From Bacillota bacterium (GTDB lineage Bacteria; Bacillota; Clostridia; DSM-8532): 64,000 nt of DNA. The stretch covers positions 14,070-78,069 of the forward strand of contig JAEZLR010000002.1 of the NCBI GenBank assembly GCA_023415205.1, given 5' to 3'. Numbering within the stretch: position 1 is the first letter of the stretch; each line of letters begins with the position of its first letter. Of this stretch, positions 53,480 through 63,772 are shown one piece after another. Made by a program: the position numbers and the translations under genes. Under the pieces are notes generated by a model. That model had not been told where the DNA came from and did no database searches. It saw nothing but the letters and a program-made list of their open reading frames with translations.

Positions 53480-53824
53480 ATGTTGAAAATGTTTATGAAG
53501 AACAAAAAAGGTTTTACACTTGTGGAGCTGATGACGGTAGTGGTTATCATCGGTATTCTAACTGCTATTGCTGTTCCTGTGTATAATAATACACAAAATA
53601 CGGCAAAAGAGAATGCTTGTAATTATAATATCAAATTAATTAAATCAGCTATTACGCAAGCAAATATTGATAGTAAAGATATAAAAGCTGGAGACTTATC
53701 AGGCACTACTACAGGTCTTGAGGGATATTTTGAAGAAGTTCCGAAATGTCCTTTTGATTCGAGTTATTATGTAATCACTAAAAACGCATCTGGTTCTGCC
53801 ATCGTCACGGCGCACACGCACTAA
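53480..53824 (+). CDS. pilA: Major type IV pilin (PilA/ComGC-like)
   Basis: The 114-residue protein has a short leader ending MKNKKG|FTLVELMTVVVIIGILTAIAV, with the conserved Glu at +5, and a small soluble domain with a Cys pair (about residues 48 and 88) that could form the disulfide loop. It stands alone with a strong ribosome binding site (GGGGAGG) and its own terminator, the pattern of an abundant structural pilin rather than a minor one. Identification as the major pilin is inferred from this. Confidence 0.88.
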   Translation: MLKMFMKNKKGFTLVELMTVVVIIGILTAIAVPVYNNTQNTAKENACNYNIKLIKSAITQANIDSKDIKAGDLSGTTTGLEGYFEEVPKCPFDSSYYVITKNASGSAIVTAHTH

Positions 53825-53855
53825 TAATACATAAAAGTAATTGAATTAATCATCG

Positions 53856-53897
53856 AAAACACCAAACTATATATTTAGTATATGGTTTGGTGTTTTT
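53856..53897 (+). terminator. Rho-independent terminator of the pilin gene
   Basis: An 18-bp stem with one mismatch (53856-53873 and 53879-53896) encloses a 5-nt loop and ends in T residues, 32 bp after the pilin stop. Confidence 0.85.
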
Positions 53898-53970
53898 ATT
53901 AACTATGTGAAAATTCTACGCTTTAAAATGAATAGCAATGAAGTGCGAAGGGCATAAAAGCAAATAAAAA

Positions 53971-54010
53971 TATCCCACATGTCGAGTTAAGCACTCTAGT
54001 ATGTGGGATA
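53971..54010 (-). terminator. Hairpin terminator of the chemotaxis receptor gene
   Basis: 10-bp perfect arms (TATCCCACAT at 53971-53980, complement at 54001-54010) lie 30 bp past the minus-strand stop of the receptor gene, followed on that strand by a T-rich run. Confidence 0.65.
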
Positions 54011-54040
54011 CTGATATTGTTTCATTTATAAAGGTAGATC

Positions 54041-56266
54041 TTACTCACTCAACCTGAACTTGGAAACCGCTTGCATTAACTGCTCCGCATTCATGTCGGC
54101 AGAGATGGCCTTGTGGAGCACATTCTCTGAACCCGATAGAATTCGAGTGGCTTCATCGGCGATAATGGAGGCGCCTCTTGCCCCATCCTCGGTGGCTGAG
54201 ACAACCTTGCCGATGGTGGTATCCAGAGCACCTATGGCATGGGAGAGTTGTTCTGCGGTAGCTGCCAGCTTCAGGGACATTTCCTGGTAGAAGACGGCAT
54301 CCTGATTATACTGCTCACCTGTCTTATCCAAAAGCTCAAAGCTGTCCTTAACATTGGTGTCCACATAGTTCAGAAGATCATTGGCGCTTTCAGACAAATG
54401 CTTAACCGACTTAACCACAATATCGGAAATGTTTTGAATCTGTGTGGCATGGTCTTTGGATTGATCGGCCAGCTTGCGAATCTCATCGGCAACCACACTG
54501 AAGCCGGCACCTGCTTCTCCTGCTCTAGCGGCTTCTATGGCGGCATTGAGGGAGAGAAGGTTGGTTTGGGCCGATATATTTAAAATAGTATCCAGAAGAG
54601 CATTAATTTTCTTAATGGATTTGGACTCATTGATGGCAGATTCGAGCTTTTTCTGTGCCTGTTCATGGATGATTTGATTCTCTTCACCGATTCGCTGAAC
54701 CTTTTCAAAGACATTCTGGGCCCTGGCCTTAATTTCATGGGAAGAGCTATTGCCCACAACAGCCTGTGAACTGACCGTGTTTACGGCTTGGGAGAATTCA
54801 TTGACTGAACGGTTCATATCATTCACCGAGCTGCTAGTTTCTATCAGAGTGGCCGACAGCTCCTGGGTGTTGGCCGAGATGGTTTCAATACTATTATGAA
54901 GATTGTCTATGTACTCTTTGACCGTTGTTACGGCATCGGCAACTTCCTTGGCCTGAGTTCTAACGCTCATAACTATTTCGGACACAGATTGACGCATGAG
55001 ATCGGTAGAGTTACCCAGCAAGCCAATTTCATCCTTCCTTTTTAGTACGGAGGCAGGAATTTTTGATGTAAAATCAGCATTGGCATAATTCTTCATATGC
55101 TGCGTGAGTACCTGAATGGGCTTTATCTGTTTGGAAATAAGGAAGGAGACGGCTATAATAACCGCAAGCATGCTTAATAGACAAAGAATAATCATGACGG
55201 TCATTGTTGAATTAACATCATTCAGAACAGAGGAAAGGGGAACCTCCGACCATAAGACCCATTTAATATCAGTATTGGGTATGGTAAAGGGGGCGAAACA
55301 CATAAGCACTCCATTTTTGGCGTCAGAGTAGCTGACTGTTTTTCCGGTATCTATAGCTTTTTTATATTCCGCCTCATACTTACTATCAAGATAATCCGTA
55401 ATGTTCTTTCCTTCGTAGGTATAATCCTTACCATAGGATAGGACTGTCCCATCAGCCATAGCCAAACCGCTTTTGCCGATTCTTTCCGTGGCCTGGGAGA
55501 TATATGGCTGGAAGGCACTAACATAAACTTCCGTTCCAGTGACTCCGTAAAAATCTGTTCCATGTACCGTGATGGGCATACTGAAAGAAACAACCATATT
55601 AATATGGCCCCTCACATCCAATTCATAGGGTGCTGAAACAGTTGGTTTTATATTTTCTTTCATATAAATATAGGAATCTGTTGTATCAAGATTAGAGGGA
55701 TGTTCAGGCTGGAGAAGAACTATGGAAGGGTTGCCGAGGGTATCCAGGCCTCTCCCGGTATGGATGCGGGCACGGCCCTTACTGTCACCGGTAGCACTGT
55801 TGGCATAGGATAAATCCAGCCTGTCCAGAACATTGCTTTCGCCTAGCATATACATGCCGGCATAGGTATCCGGGCAGTTTTTCAAGAAGCGTTCGAGAAG
55901 GGTGCGTATGTTGTCACGAGTAACAATGGTTGCAATTCTTTGCTGAACTCCCAATTGCTGTAGGAATTCAGTATTGCTGAAGATATTATTGACAAAGCTT
56001 TCAATTTCAAGGGCTGATTCAGCAGCCATGCTCTCAGTAATTCCAATGCTTTCATTGATCTTCTGGGAACGTAGATTGCTGATGACATAGGAAAGCAAAA
56101 TGACATTTCCCACCAATACAACCGAGCCGATAAAGGCAATCATACGAACGGCCATACGTTCCTTTAAAAGGTTGATGGGGTTAAATCCTTTCATTAAGCT
56201 GTTTTTTTTCAATCCTACAGTTTTGGCTAAACGTTGAAGAAAGCCCATATCAGATTTTTTAGCCAT
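54041..56266 (-). CDS. Methyl-accepting chemotaxis protein with Cache-type sensor domain
   Basis: The 741-residue receptor has a membrane helix (about residues 40-62), an extracellular dCache-like domain (about 75-340), a second membrane helix (about 345-370), a HAMP domain (about 372-425), and a cytoplasmic signalling domain whose tip is EAGAGFSVVADEIRKLADQS. The DxxxY-type ligand residues cannot be assigned by eye. No chemotaxis genes are beside it. Its gene is divergent from topA and lies beyond the pilus cluster, so a link to pilus motility is only a guess. Confidence 0.93.
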   Translation of the reverse strand: MAKKSDMGFLQRLAKTVGLKKNSLMKGFNPINLLKERMAVRMIAFIGSVVLVGNVILLSYVISNLRSQKINESIGITESMAAESALEIESFVNNIFSNTEFLQQLGVQQRIATIVTRDNIRTLLERFLKNCPDTYAGMYMLGESNVLDRLDLSYANSATGDSKGRARIHTGRGLDTLGNPSIVLLQPEHPSNLDTTDSYIYMKENIKPTVSAPYELDVRGHINMVVSFSMPITVHGTDFYGVTGTEVYVSAFQPYISQATERIGKSGLAMADGTVLSYGKDYTYEGKNITDYLDSKYEAEYKKAIDTGKTVSYSDAKNGVLMCFAPFTIPNTDIKWVLWSEVPLSSVLNDVNSTMTVMIILCLLSMLAVIIAVSFLISKQIKPIQVLTQHMKNYANADFTSKIPASVLKRKDEIGLLGNSTDLMRQSVSEIVMSVRTQAKEVADAVTTVKEYIDNLHNSIETISANTQELSATLIETSSSVNDMNRSVNEFSQAVNTVSSQAVVGNSSSHEIKARAQNVFEKVQRIGEENQIIHEQAQKKLESAINESKSIKKINALLDTILNISAQTNLLSLNAAIEAARAGEAGAGFSVVADEIRKLADQSKDHATQIQNISDIVVKSVKHLSESANDLLNYVDTNVKDSFELLDKTGEQYNQDAVFYQEMSLKLAATAEQLSHAIGALDTTIGKVVSATEDGARGASIIADEATRILSGSENVLHKAISADMNAEQLMQAVSKFRLSE

Positions 56267-56535
56267 TGAAATTCCTCCTGTATTGAATCAGTCACTTGAT
56301 GAATGTGGAAACGCTTGCACAATCTCATTATATAAAATCCTACAGGAAAATACAACTATTAACCAAAAATAAATATGATTTTTGTCAAAAATATGCTGAG
56401 CCTAAAGCCCAAATTATAGTTAAAATATCGAAGCCGAATAAAAAGCCAGTTTACAAAATAAAATAACAGTGATACGATATCGAAGAGTTGTGGGACAACT
56501 TCTTTTGATTACCTTTTATACTATGGAGGACGAGA

Positions 56536-58707
56536 ATGTCTAAGTATCTCGTAATCGTCGAATCGCCGGCAAAGGCGAAGACAATTAGAAAATACCTGGG
56601 GAACGACTATAAAATTGCAGCATCCATGGGTCACATCCGGGATTTGCCACAGAGCCATCTCGGTGTTGATATTAATAAGGATTTCACACCTATGTATATT
56701 ATCATCACCGGCAAGGGTGAGCTTATTAAAAGCTTGAAAGAAGATGCAGCCAATACTGAAAAAATATATCTGGCAACTGACCCTGATCGTGAGGGAGAGG
56801 CCATATCCTGGCATCTTTCGCATATTCTCAAGATTGATCCAGACACAGATTGCCGTATCACCTTCAATGAGATTACCAAGAGTGCCGTTGTAAATGCCGT
56901 TCAGCAACCCAGACCCATCAATATGCATCTGGTTGACGCCCAGCAAGCCCGTCGCGTTCTGGATCGCATTGTGGGCTATGAAATAAGCCCAGTGCTCTGG
57001 AAAAAGGTGAGAAAGGGCTTAAGCGCCGGAAGGGTGCAGTCGGTAGCTACAAGAATCATATGTGATCGTGAAAGAGAAATTGAGGATTTTATTCCAGAGG
57101 AATACTGGTCCATTGAAACACAGTTCCGTAAAGAGGATGGGCTGGTTTTTTCTGCACGCTATCATGGAAAGAATGGTAAGAAATCGGAGATTAAAAATCA
57201 AGCAGAAGCCGATACCATCTTATCCTACCTTTCCGATTCAGACTTTATTGTGAGTAATGTCAAAAAAAGCGAAAAAAAGAGGATGCCTGCGCCACCCTTT
57301 ATTACCAGTACCCTTCAGCAGGAGGCTTCAAGAAAGCTTGGTTATACAGCGCAAAAAACCATGATGATTGCACAACAGCTTTATGAGGGTATAGATCTGG
57401 GCAATGAAGGGTCTGTTGGTTTAATTACATACATGAGAACCGACTCGGTTCGTATCTCTGATAGCGCAATCGCTGATGCGAGAAGCTATATCAAAGAGAG
57501 GTTCGGAAAGGATTATCTACCCGATAAACCCAGGCATTTTAAAACGAAATCCGCAGCGCAGGATGCCCATGAGGCTATCCGGCCATCCTATGTAGAACGT
57601 GACCCGGAGAGCCTCAAAGATATGATGTCGCCGGATCAGTATAAGCTATACAAGCTCATATGGGATCGTTTCCTGGCCAGCCAGATGGAGGCTGCGGTAT
57701 TTGATACCTTATCGGTAGAGATTGAAGGTAAGCCAAAGACACTCTCAGAAAAATTAGTGGTCAATCTGCGAGCCAGTGGTTCAAAGCTGATGTTTAAAGG
57801 CTTTATGGCCTTATATGTGGAAGGCAGGGATGATGAGGAAGAGGAAGCGATGCAGCTTTTACCCTCCATCTTAAAGGGCGAGTCCTTAAAGCTTGTTAAA
57901 ACCGTGCCTGCACAGCATTTTACAGAACCCCCACCACGTTATACCGAGGCGACTTTGGTCAAAGCACTGGAAGAGAAGGGGATTGGCCGTCCGAGTACCT
58001 ACGCTCCCACCATCAGCACCATTATAAACAGAGGCTATGTTGAGCGTAATAAGAAGCAGTTGCTTCCCACCGAATTGGGTAAGATCGTCAACCAGTTAAT
58101 GATGGCCAACTTTGCCGATATAGTGAATGTTAATTTTACGGCTGAAATGGAAGGTAAGCTCGATAAAGTAGAAGAAGGGCAAATCCCATGGAAGGAGCTA
58201 CTCAGACAGTTTTACAGTCCCTTTAAGGAAACGGTTAAAAAAGCCGAAAGCATCAGCAAGGTTGAGATTCCTGTTGAATTATCGGATGTGGTTTGCGATA
58301 AATGTGGAAAAACCATGGTTATTAAGAGCGGTCGTTTTGGAAAGTTCCTGGCCTGCCCAGGATTTCCTGCATGTAAGAACACAAAGCCCCTTGTTGAAGA
58401 AGCCGGTGTGAAATGCCCAAAATGTACGGGCAAAGTCATTATCAGGAAAACGAAACGCGGAAGAAAGTATCTGGGGTGCGAGAACTACCCCAAATGTGAT
58501 TTTATGACCTGGGATATGCCTTCAGACAAGGTTTGTCCAAAATGCTCCAGTTTTTTGACTCAGAAATCCAAGGGCGATCTTATCCTGTATAAGTGCGCAA
58601 ACACTGAGTGTGAGCATACGGAGGAACAGCAGAAGGAAAATATGCCCGTCAAGACCCGAGGAAAGAGGGGAGCCTCAAAAGCCTCTGTTAAAGAAGCATC
58701 GGAGTAA
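56536..58707 (+). CDS. topA: DNA topoisomerase I
   Basis: The 723-residue type IA enzyme relaxes negative supercoils. It has the N-terminal Toprim domain (YLVIVESPAKAKT at the start and DPDREGEAISW near residue 81), the active-site Tyr in YMRTDS (about residue 299), the SAGRVQSVA motif (about 163-171), and three C-terminal Cys4 zinc ribbons (CDKCG, CPKC, CPKC, about 590-690). GGAGGA precedes the ATG. The 269-bp gap before it (56267-56535) should hold two divergent promoters. Its order near dprA/comM and trmFO is common in Firmicutes, here separated by 34 kb from dprA. Confidence 0.97.
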   Translation: MSKYLVIVESPAKAKTIRKYLGNDYKIAASMGHIRDLPQSHLGVDINKDFTPMYIIITGKGELIKSLKEDAANTEKIYLATDPDREGEAISWHLSHILKIDPDTDCRITFNEITKSAVVNAVQQPRPINMHLVDAQQARRVLDRIVGYEISPVLWKKVRKGLSAGRVQSVATRIICDREREIEDFIPEEYWSIETQFRKEDGLVFSARYHGKNGKKSEIKNQAEADTILSYLSDSDFIVSNVKKSEKKRMPAPPFITSTLQQEASRKLGYTAQKTMMIAQQLYEGIDLGNEGSVGLITYMRTDSVRISDSAIADARSYIKERFGKDYLPDKPRHFKTKSAAQDAHEAIRPSYVERDPESLKDMMSPDQYKLYKLIWDRFLASQMEAAVFDTLSVEIEGKPKTLSEKLVVNLRASGSKLMFKGFMALYVEGRDDEEEEAMQLLPSILKGESLKLVKTVPAQHFTEPPPRYTEATLVKALEEKGIGRPSTYAPTISTIINRGYVERNKKQLLPTELGKIVNQLMMANFADIVNVNFTAEMEGKLDKVEEGQIPWKELLRQFYSPFKETVKKAESISKVEIPVELSDVVCDKCGKTMVIKSGRFGKFLACPGFPACKNTKPLVEEAGVKCPKCTGKVIIRKTKRGRKYLGCENYPKCDFMTWDMPSDKVCPKCSSFLTQKSKGDLILYKCANTECEHTEEQQKENMPVKTRGKRGASKASVKEASE

Positions 58708-58740
58708 GGGTTTTATGAGTTGTCCCTTTAGGCCTTACGC

Positions 58741-60006
58741 CTAATCCCTTATATAATCGGTTACCAGACCCATGGTCCGATCATAGGAATCATAAGCCTC
58801 GGCGAGTACCTCAGGAGGGTATTCGCCTTCTTTATAATAATCAGGGGAAGGGACGGGAATAACCTTGAACTGGTACCCACCATCCTCTGGATAACGCCAG
58901 AGCCAGGTAGGGATATGATCAACCTTTTCTATGACAGTTTTCTGGCTTTCAGGGTCCTTAACAAAATCGAGACTTACGAGCATACTGTCCTCGCACAGTT
59001 CCTTATGGGTCTTAGGATAACCCGAGGCACCCCGGCGCTGGTTACTGACGAAATTCCCCATGGAGTAGATGATATATTTTGATTCACCTTCATATTCCAC
59101 CATCTCACTGGGCTGAACCACATGGGGGTGGGAGCCCAGTATGACATCTGCGCCCCAGCCAATCATGGCATGGGCTAATTTCTTTTGGGCATCGGTGGGT
59201 TTTTGCGTATACTCGGTTCCCCAGTGCATGGCCACAACGGTGATATCAGCGACCGATTCCATCTCCTTGATTTCCTTCTCAATTCGTTCCTCGTCAATCA
59301 GCGCAAGATGACGGTAACGTTGGTCTTCGGTAAGCGCCATCTCATTCATGTTACAGCTATAGGTATAGGCCATCATGGCCACGTTTATGCCATTGAGGTT
59401 CTTAACCAGATAACGGGGCTCTTCGCCCTCATAGACGCCAAGAACCTCCATTCCTGCCTTGGTGATGTTATCCCGTGTTTCAAGCATGCCCTTGAGTTTT
59501 CGATCCAATTGATGATTGTTGGAATTGTTCACCAGATCAAAGCCCACACTTTTAAAGGCATCAAAGATTTCGGGAGGACAATTGAACAGAGGATATCCCG
59601 TATAGTCCTTTCTGTTACTGGTGGCAGCACTTTCAAAACTGATCAGGCTATAATGAGCCGGTTCCGTATAAGGCCTCAAAGCTTCGAAAACATAAGAATA
59701 ATCATACGTATCCTCCTCTTTATGATAACCCGACTGCTGAAAGGCTGTATGAAGCACACAATCCCCTGCTGATATAAGCGTTGCACGGAGGGGAACCACG
59801 GGCTCCGGCGTGGATGAAGGGACAGGCGTTTCGCTTGGGATCGGGTCAACGGAAGGGGTAGGCAAAGGATCGGCACCTTGGGTGGGCACGGCTCCCTTAA
59901 GCCCTTCAGAAGGCTTCCCTATAAGCCCAATAACGGATGCGATGCAAACGATTAGAACCAATAACCCCAAAAGAAGGAGAACCCGTCTTTTCCAATACTT
60001 TCTCAA
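58741..60006 (-). CDS. CapA-family (PGA_cap) membrane-anchored protein
   Basis: The 421-residue protein has an N-terminal membrane helix (about residues 8-28), a Pro/Ser/Thr-rich linker (about 35-72) and a metallophosphatase-like PGA_cap domain (about 75-385): ISAGDCVLHTAF, FESAATSNR, NNSNNHQLD and VVAMHWGTEY then VILGSHPHVVQP with the expected metal ligands. CapA proteins act in poly-gamma-glutamate capsule export, but no capB/C genes are near, so its true substrate is unknown. It converges on topA with a 33-bp gap. Confidence 0.9.
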   Translation of the reverse strand: MRKYWKRRVLLLLGLLVLIVCIASVIGLIGKPSEGLKGAVPTQGADPLPTPSVDPIPSETPVPSSTPEPVVPLRATLISAGDCVLHTAFQQSGYHKEEDTYDYSYVFEALRPYTEPAHYSLISFESAATSNRKDYTGYPLFNCPPEIFDAFKSVGFDLVNNSNNHQLDRKLKGMLETRDNITKAGMEVLGVYEGEEPRYLVKNLNGINVAMMAYTYSCNMNEMALTEDQRYRHLALIDEERIEKEIKEMESVADITVVAMHWGTEYTQKPTDAQKKLAHAMIGWGADVILGSHPHVVQPSEMVEYEGESKYIIYSMGNFVSNQRRGASGYPKTHKELCEDSMLVSLDFVKDPESQKTVIEKVDHIPTWLWRYPEDGGYQFKVIPVPSPDYYKEGEYPPEVLAEAYDSYDRTMGLVTDYIRD

Positions 60007-60311
60007 ATCATCACCTTAACCTATTCAATAGCTGTTTTGTTTATTGTACCATTTTAACAGAACCTGCAAAAGATCTCCTTAGGGTTGTACTAAATTTTTT
60101 ATTTGTATTGCCAATGTGGCTTATCGAGCTTAGTTGTAGGGAACCCTTAACAAAGGATCTTTCTTATATCAGTAGCCTCGAAGCACAAGGCTGCGGTATC
60201 AACCCTTGTGATAATCTGTGAAATAGCCTTATAATAATGAGGATATTTTCACTCAATAAAAACTGATTCAAGATAGGAACATCCCTTCAGGGACCTTTTA
60301 AGGAGTAAACC
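60007..60311. other. Intergenic region upstream of trmFO
   Basis: This 305-bp stretch between two divergent genes holds no open frame I would support. It should contain promoters for the CapA-family gene and for trmFO. No known RNA motif is recognised. Confidence 0.4.
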
Positions 60312-61631
60312 ATGGAAAATCAAATCATTCATGTTATTGGGGCAGGATTGGCCGGATGTGAGGCTGCATGGCAGATTGCACGCCTGGGCATCAAGGTTAG
60401 GCTCCATGAAATGAAACCCGTAAAAAGAACCCCGGCTCATCACAGCGATAGCTTTGCAGAATTGGTTTGTAGTAACTCATTGCGATCCGATCTGCTTGAA
60501 AATGCTGTGGGGCTTTTAAAACAGGAGCTACGTCAATTAGGCTCATTGATAATGTCGTGTGCTGATGCTACAAGGGTTCCCGCAGGGGGAGCTTTGGCCG
60601 TTGATCGGGAAGCTTTTTCAAGGATGGTTACACAAAGGATTCGACAACATCCATTAATTGAGGTGATCCATGAAGAAGTAACGACATTAAGTAATGACGT
60701 TATTACAGTTGTGGCTTCGGGCCCTTTGACCTCGGATAGCCTGGCCCAGTTTATAGGTAAGCTAGTGGGGGGCAACAGCCTTTACTTCTTCGATGCGGCT
60801 GCACCCATCATCCGGTTGGAGAGTATCAATCAGGAGATAGCCTTTAAGGCATCCCGCTATGGAAAAGGGGAGGCTGATTACTTCAACTGCCCCATGGAAA
60901 AGGAGGAGTATGAGGCTTTTTACGAGGCTCTTATCAATGCTGAGACCGCTGAACTCAAAGAGTTTGAAGATAATAGAGTCTTTGAAGGCTGCATGCCTGT
61001 TGAAACCATGGCTAAAAGGGGCAAGGATACCCTGCGTTTTGGCCCGCTCAAGCCCGTAGGGCTGGCAGACCCACGTACAGGCCGTGAATTCTATGCCGTG
61101 GTACAGCTACGGCAGGATAACACAGCAGCTTCACTCTATAACATGGTGGGGTTCCAGACACACCTCAAATGGGGCGAGCAAAAACGCGTCTTTTCCATGA
61201 TACCCGGCCTTGAAAAGGCTGAATTTGAGCGATTTGGTGTTATGCACCGCAACACCTTCCTGAACTCTCCGGAGCTGCTTGATGTCGCTTATCGTATGAA
61301 GAGCCATCCCCATCTTTTTTTCGCAGGACAAATGACAGGGGTGGAGGGCTATGTGGAGTCTGTAAGCTCGGGTTATGTGGCCGGAATTAATGCAGCCAGG
61401 CAGCTCAACGGCCTTCATGATATTGTTTTTCCGGGTCAAACGGCCATTGGTGCTCTGGCACGTTACATTTCCAGTCCTACCACAGGAAGGTTTCAACCCA
61501 TGAACATAAACTTTGGAATCATTGATTCTCTCAAGGAGAAAGTCCGTCACAAAAAGGATAAGAACAAACGGCTGTCAGATATAGCTCTTAAGGCCATTGA
61601 GGATACCCTGCCGTCAATATTCGGCCTTTAG
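60312..61631 (+). CDS. trmFO: Folate/FAD-dependent tRNA m5U54 methyltransferase
   Basis: TrmFO methylates U54 of tRNA with 5,10-methylenetetrahydrofolate, the Gram-positive route. The 439-residue protein has the FAD-binding GAGLAGCEAAWQIA (about residues 11-24), ELVCSNSLRS with the catalytic-type Cys (about 49-58), and GQMTGVEGYVES (about 338-349) with the second active Cys absent here as in the family. AAGGAG lies upstream of the ATG. topA and trmFO adjacency is common in clostridia and bacilli. Confidence 0.96.
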   Translation: MENQIIHVIGAGLAGCEAAWQIARLGIKVRLHEMKPVKRTPAHHSDSFAELVCSNSLRSDLLENAVGLLKQELRQLGSLIMSCADATRVPAGGALAVDREAFSRMVTQRIRQHPLIEVIHEEVTTLSNDVITVVASGPLTSDSLAQFIGKLVGGNSLYFFDAAAPIIRLESINQEIAFKASRYGKGEADYFNCPMEKEEYEAFYEALINAETAELKEFEDNRVFEGCMPVETMAKRGKDTLRFGPLKPVGLADPRTGREFYAVVQLRQDNTAASLYNMVGFQTHLKWGEQKRVFSMIPGLEKAEFERFGVMHRNTFLNSPELLDVAYRMKSHPHLFFAGQMTGVEGYVESVSSGYVAGINAARQLNGLHDIVFPGQTAIGALARYISSPTTGRFQPMNINFGIIDSLKEKVRHKKDKNKRLSDIALKAIEDTLPSIFGL

Positions 61632-61731
61632 AGGTTAATCATCATAACAGACAAAGGCTGTTTTTGAGGGTATTATTCATAACAAGCTTTATGTTTGAAA
61701 CAGCAATAATTATTGGAAAGAAGGAGACAGA

Positions 61732-62712
61732 ATGAAGAAGCTAGGATTTAAATACCTTATTCCTGTTGCTATCGTTGTTGTAGGCCTATGGCTGCTCACG
61801 GGGTTTTACACCCTTAAAACTGATGGCGGTGAACGGGCAGTACTTACCCAGTTTGGAGCTTATGTCAAAACAGTGGATGAAGCAGGGCTGAAATGGCACC
61901 TGCCCTATCCCATACAGAATGTTGAGATTGTAAAATGCGAGGTGATCAGAACTCTGGAATTGGGCTACAGAACCCAGTCTATTGGGGATGGAAGTCACAA
62001 TTCCACCTATTTATCGGTTCCGGAGGAATCGTTGATGATTACAGGAGATGAAAACCTTGTACATACAGAATCGGTTATTCAATTCAGAATCAGCAATGCC
62101 AAGGACTATGTTTTTAATGTGGACAATGCCCTGAATACCTTAAAGATGGCCATGGAATCCTCTATCAGGCGCGTGGTGGCAAATCATAAGCTCAACGATG
62201 TTCTGACCGATCAGAAGGAAATCATTCAAAGCGAAATACGGGAGGATCTTCAAAATATCTGCAACGAGTATCAGCTTGGCATTGACATTACCAAATTTGC
62301 CCTTCAGGCGGTTTATGCACCGGCCGAGGTAGAAGAGGCCTTTAATGATGTCATTAAGGCCCGTGAGGATATGAACCGCTATATTAATGAGGCGCAGAAG
62401 GAAGCTAACGAAATTGTTCCTGCGGCAGAAGCCAAAGCCCAGGAGATTCTCAATGAGGCCAACGCATACCGTGAAAAGCGTATCGCCGAGGCCAAGGGTG
62501 ATGTTGAAAACTTCAAGCAGGTGTTGGCCAATTATGTCCTCGGTCCTCAGGTCACCCGTACCAGAATGTATCTGGAAACCATGCAGCAAGTTCTTCCAAA
62601 GGCTAAAATCTTTATTATGAACGATCAAGGAGAAACACTCCGGTTTCTTCCCCTGGACGGCAATGAAAAGACTTCCAATACCGGCAGCGGGGAAGGCTCG
62701 CAATCTCCCTGA
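61732..62712 (+). CDS. hflK: HflK-type membrane protease regulator (SPFH/Band 7)
   Basis: HflK pairs with HflC to form a membrane cage round FtsH and modulate its proteolysis. The 326-residue protein has one N-terminal membrane helix (about 8-28), a Band 7 domain (about 32-210) with GGERAVLTQFGAYV and GLKWHLPYPIQ, and a long coiled coil (about 210-290). It precedes hflC by 49 bp. No ftsH gene is in view. AAGGAGA precedes the ATG. Confidence 0.93.
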   Translation: MKKLGFKYLIPVAIVVVGLWLLTGFYTLKTDGGERAVLTQFGAYVKTVDEAGLKWHLPYPIQNVEIVKCEVIRTLELGYRTQSIGDGSHNSTYLSVPEESLMITGDENLVHTESVIQFRISNAKDYVFNVDNALNTLKMAMESSIRRVVANHKLNDVLTDQKEIIQSEIREDLQNICNEYQLGIDITKFALQAVYAPAEVEEAFNDVIKAREDMNRYINEAQKEANEIVPAAEAKAQEILNEANAYREKRIAEAKGDVENFKQVLANYVLGPQVTRTRMYLETMQQVLPKAKIFIMNDQGETLRFLPLDGNEKTSNTGSGEGSQSP

Positions 62713-62761
62713 GAATGGAAATCTTTCGAGAAAAAAAGCTTTAGAATAGGAGAGGCTAAAC

Positions 62762-63772
62762 ATGGAAAATGAGAATTTTCAACAGCAATATAAGGCTCAA
62801 TCTAAAAAGAACGGTAATATTAATGACAAAGCCAAAGGGCTACTATTAAGCCTGGGTTTATTTATAGGAATAATGATCGTTTTGCTGGTTTTTACAGGTT
62901 CCTTTATGTTCACGGTGGGAGAAAAGGAGCAGGTGGTGATTACGCAATTTGATAAAATCGTACGTATCATCGTCGATGATGTGAACGATCCATCCATTAA
63001 AGCCCTCAAAGAGAGCTCACGCTTTGCGGACATCTCCATTGAGCAGGGCAAGGGCCTGTTTTTCAAAGTGCCTTTTGTTCAAAAGGTGGAGCGTTTTTCC
63101 AATCAGCTACTGACCTTTGACACCTCTGCCGAGGAGGTCTTTACCAAGGACAAGAAAACTATACTTCTTGATAATTTTGCCCAATGGACTATTTCAAATC
63201 CCGCTACCTTTATGCTCAATATTGGGAGCAGGGAAGGGGCGCACCAGAGAATTGATGAGTTCATCTACTCAAAGATGCGTGAGGAAATAGGCAAGATTGA
63301 TGCCCATGTGCTCATTGCCGACAAGGATTTTATGATAGATATGCTGGAAAAGGTTGAGGATTATGTTAATAGTCAGCTTGAGCCCAATGGAATAACCGTT
63401 CGTGATATACGTATAAAGAGAACGGAATTCCCGGATGAAACCAAGCCCAGCATTTACGAACAAATGCGCTCCGAAAGACAGGCCGTGGCCACCAAGTACC
63501 GGGCCGATGGTCAAAAGTCTGCAAGGACACTCCGGGCAGAAGCAGAAAAGAATGCAACCGTAATAGAAGCTCAGGCCTATGAGCAGGCTCAAAAGCTTAT
63601 GGGTGAGGGGGATGCCCAGGCTCTCAAAATCTATGCCGAGGCCTATAATGTTGATCCGGAATTCTATGCCTTTTGGAAGACTCTGCAAACCTATCAGCAG
63701 GTCATTGACGAAGACACCACCATTATGATCAGTCCTGATTCGGATTTCGCAAAGTATATCTATAGCAAGTAA
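62762..63772 (+). CDS. hflC: HflC-type membrane protease regulator (SPFH/Band 7)
   Basis: The 336-residue protein has an N-terminal membrane helix (about residues 28-50), a Band 7 domain beginning VGEKEQVVITQFDK, and a coiled coil with the RSERQAVATKYRADGQKSA pattern typical of HflC (about 237-256), then an Ala/Glu-rich helix and the YAFWKTLQTY segment. It is co-oriented with hflK and follows AGGAGAGG. The two are expected to act as one complex. Confidence 0.94.
   Translation: MENENFQQQYKAQSKKNGNINDKAKGLLLSLGLFIGIMIVLLVFTGSFMFTVGEKEQVVITQFDKIVRIIVDDVNDPSIKALKESSRFADISIEQGKGLFFKVPFVQKVERFSNQLLTFDTSAEEVFTKDKKTILLDNFAQWTISNPATFMLNIGSREGAHQRIDEFIYSKMREEIGKIDAHVLIADKDFMIDMLEKVEDYVNSQLEPNGITVRDIRIKRTEFPDETKPSIYEQMRSERQAVATKYRADGQKSARTLRAEAEKNATVIEAQAYEQAQKLMGEGDAQALKIYAEAYNVDPEFYAFWKTLQTYQQVIDEDTTIMISPDSDFAKYIYSK

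Noticed and set aside
59185..59772. A 195-codon open frame on the plus strand
   Set aside because: It is antisense to the well-supported CapA-family gene and has no recognisable product.
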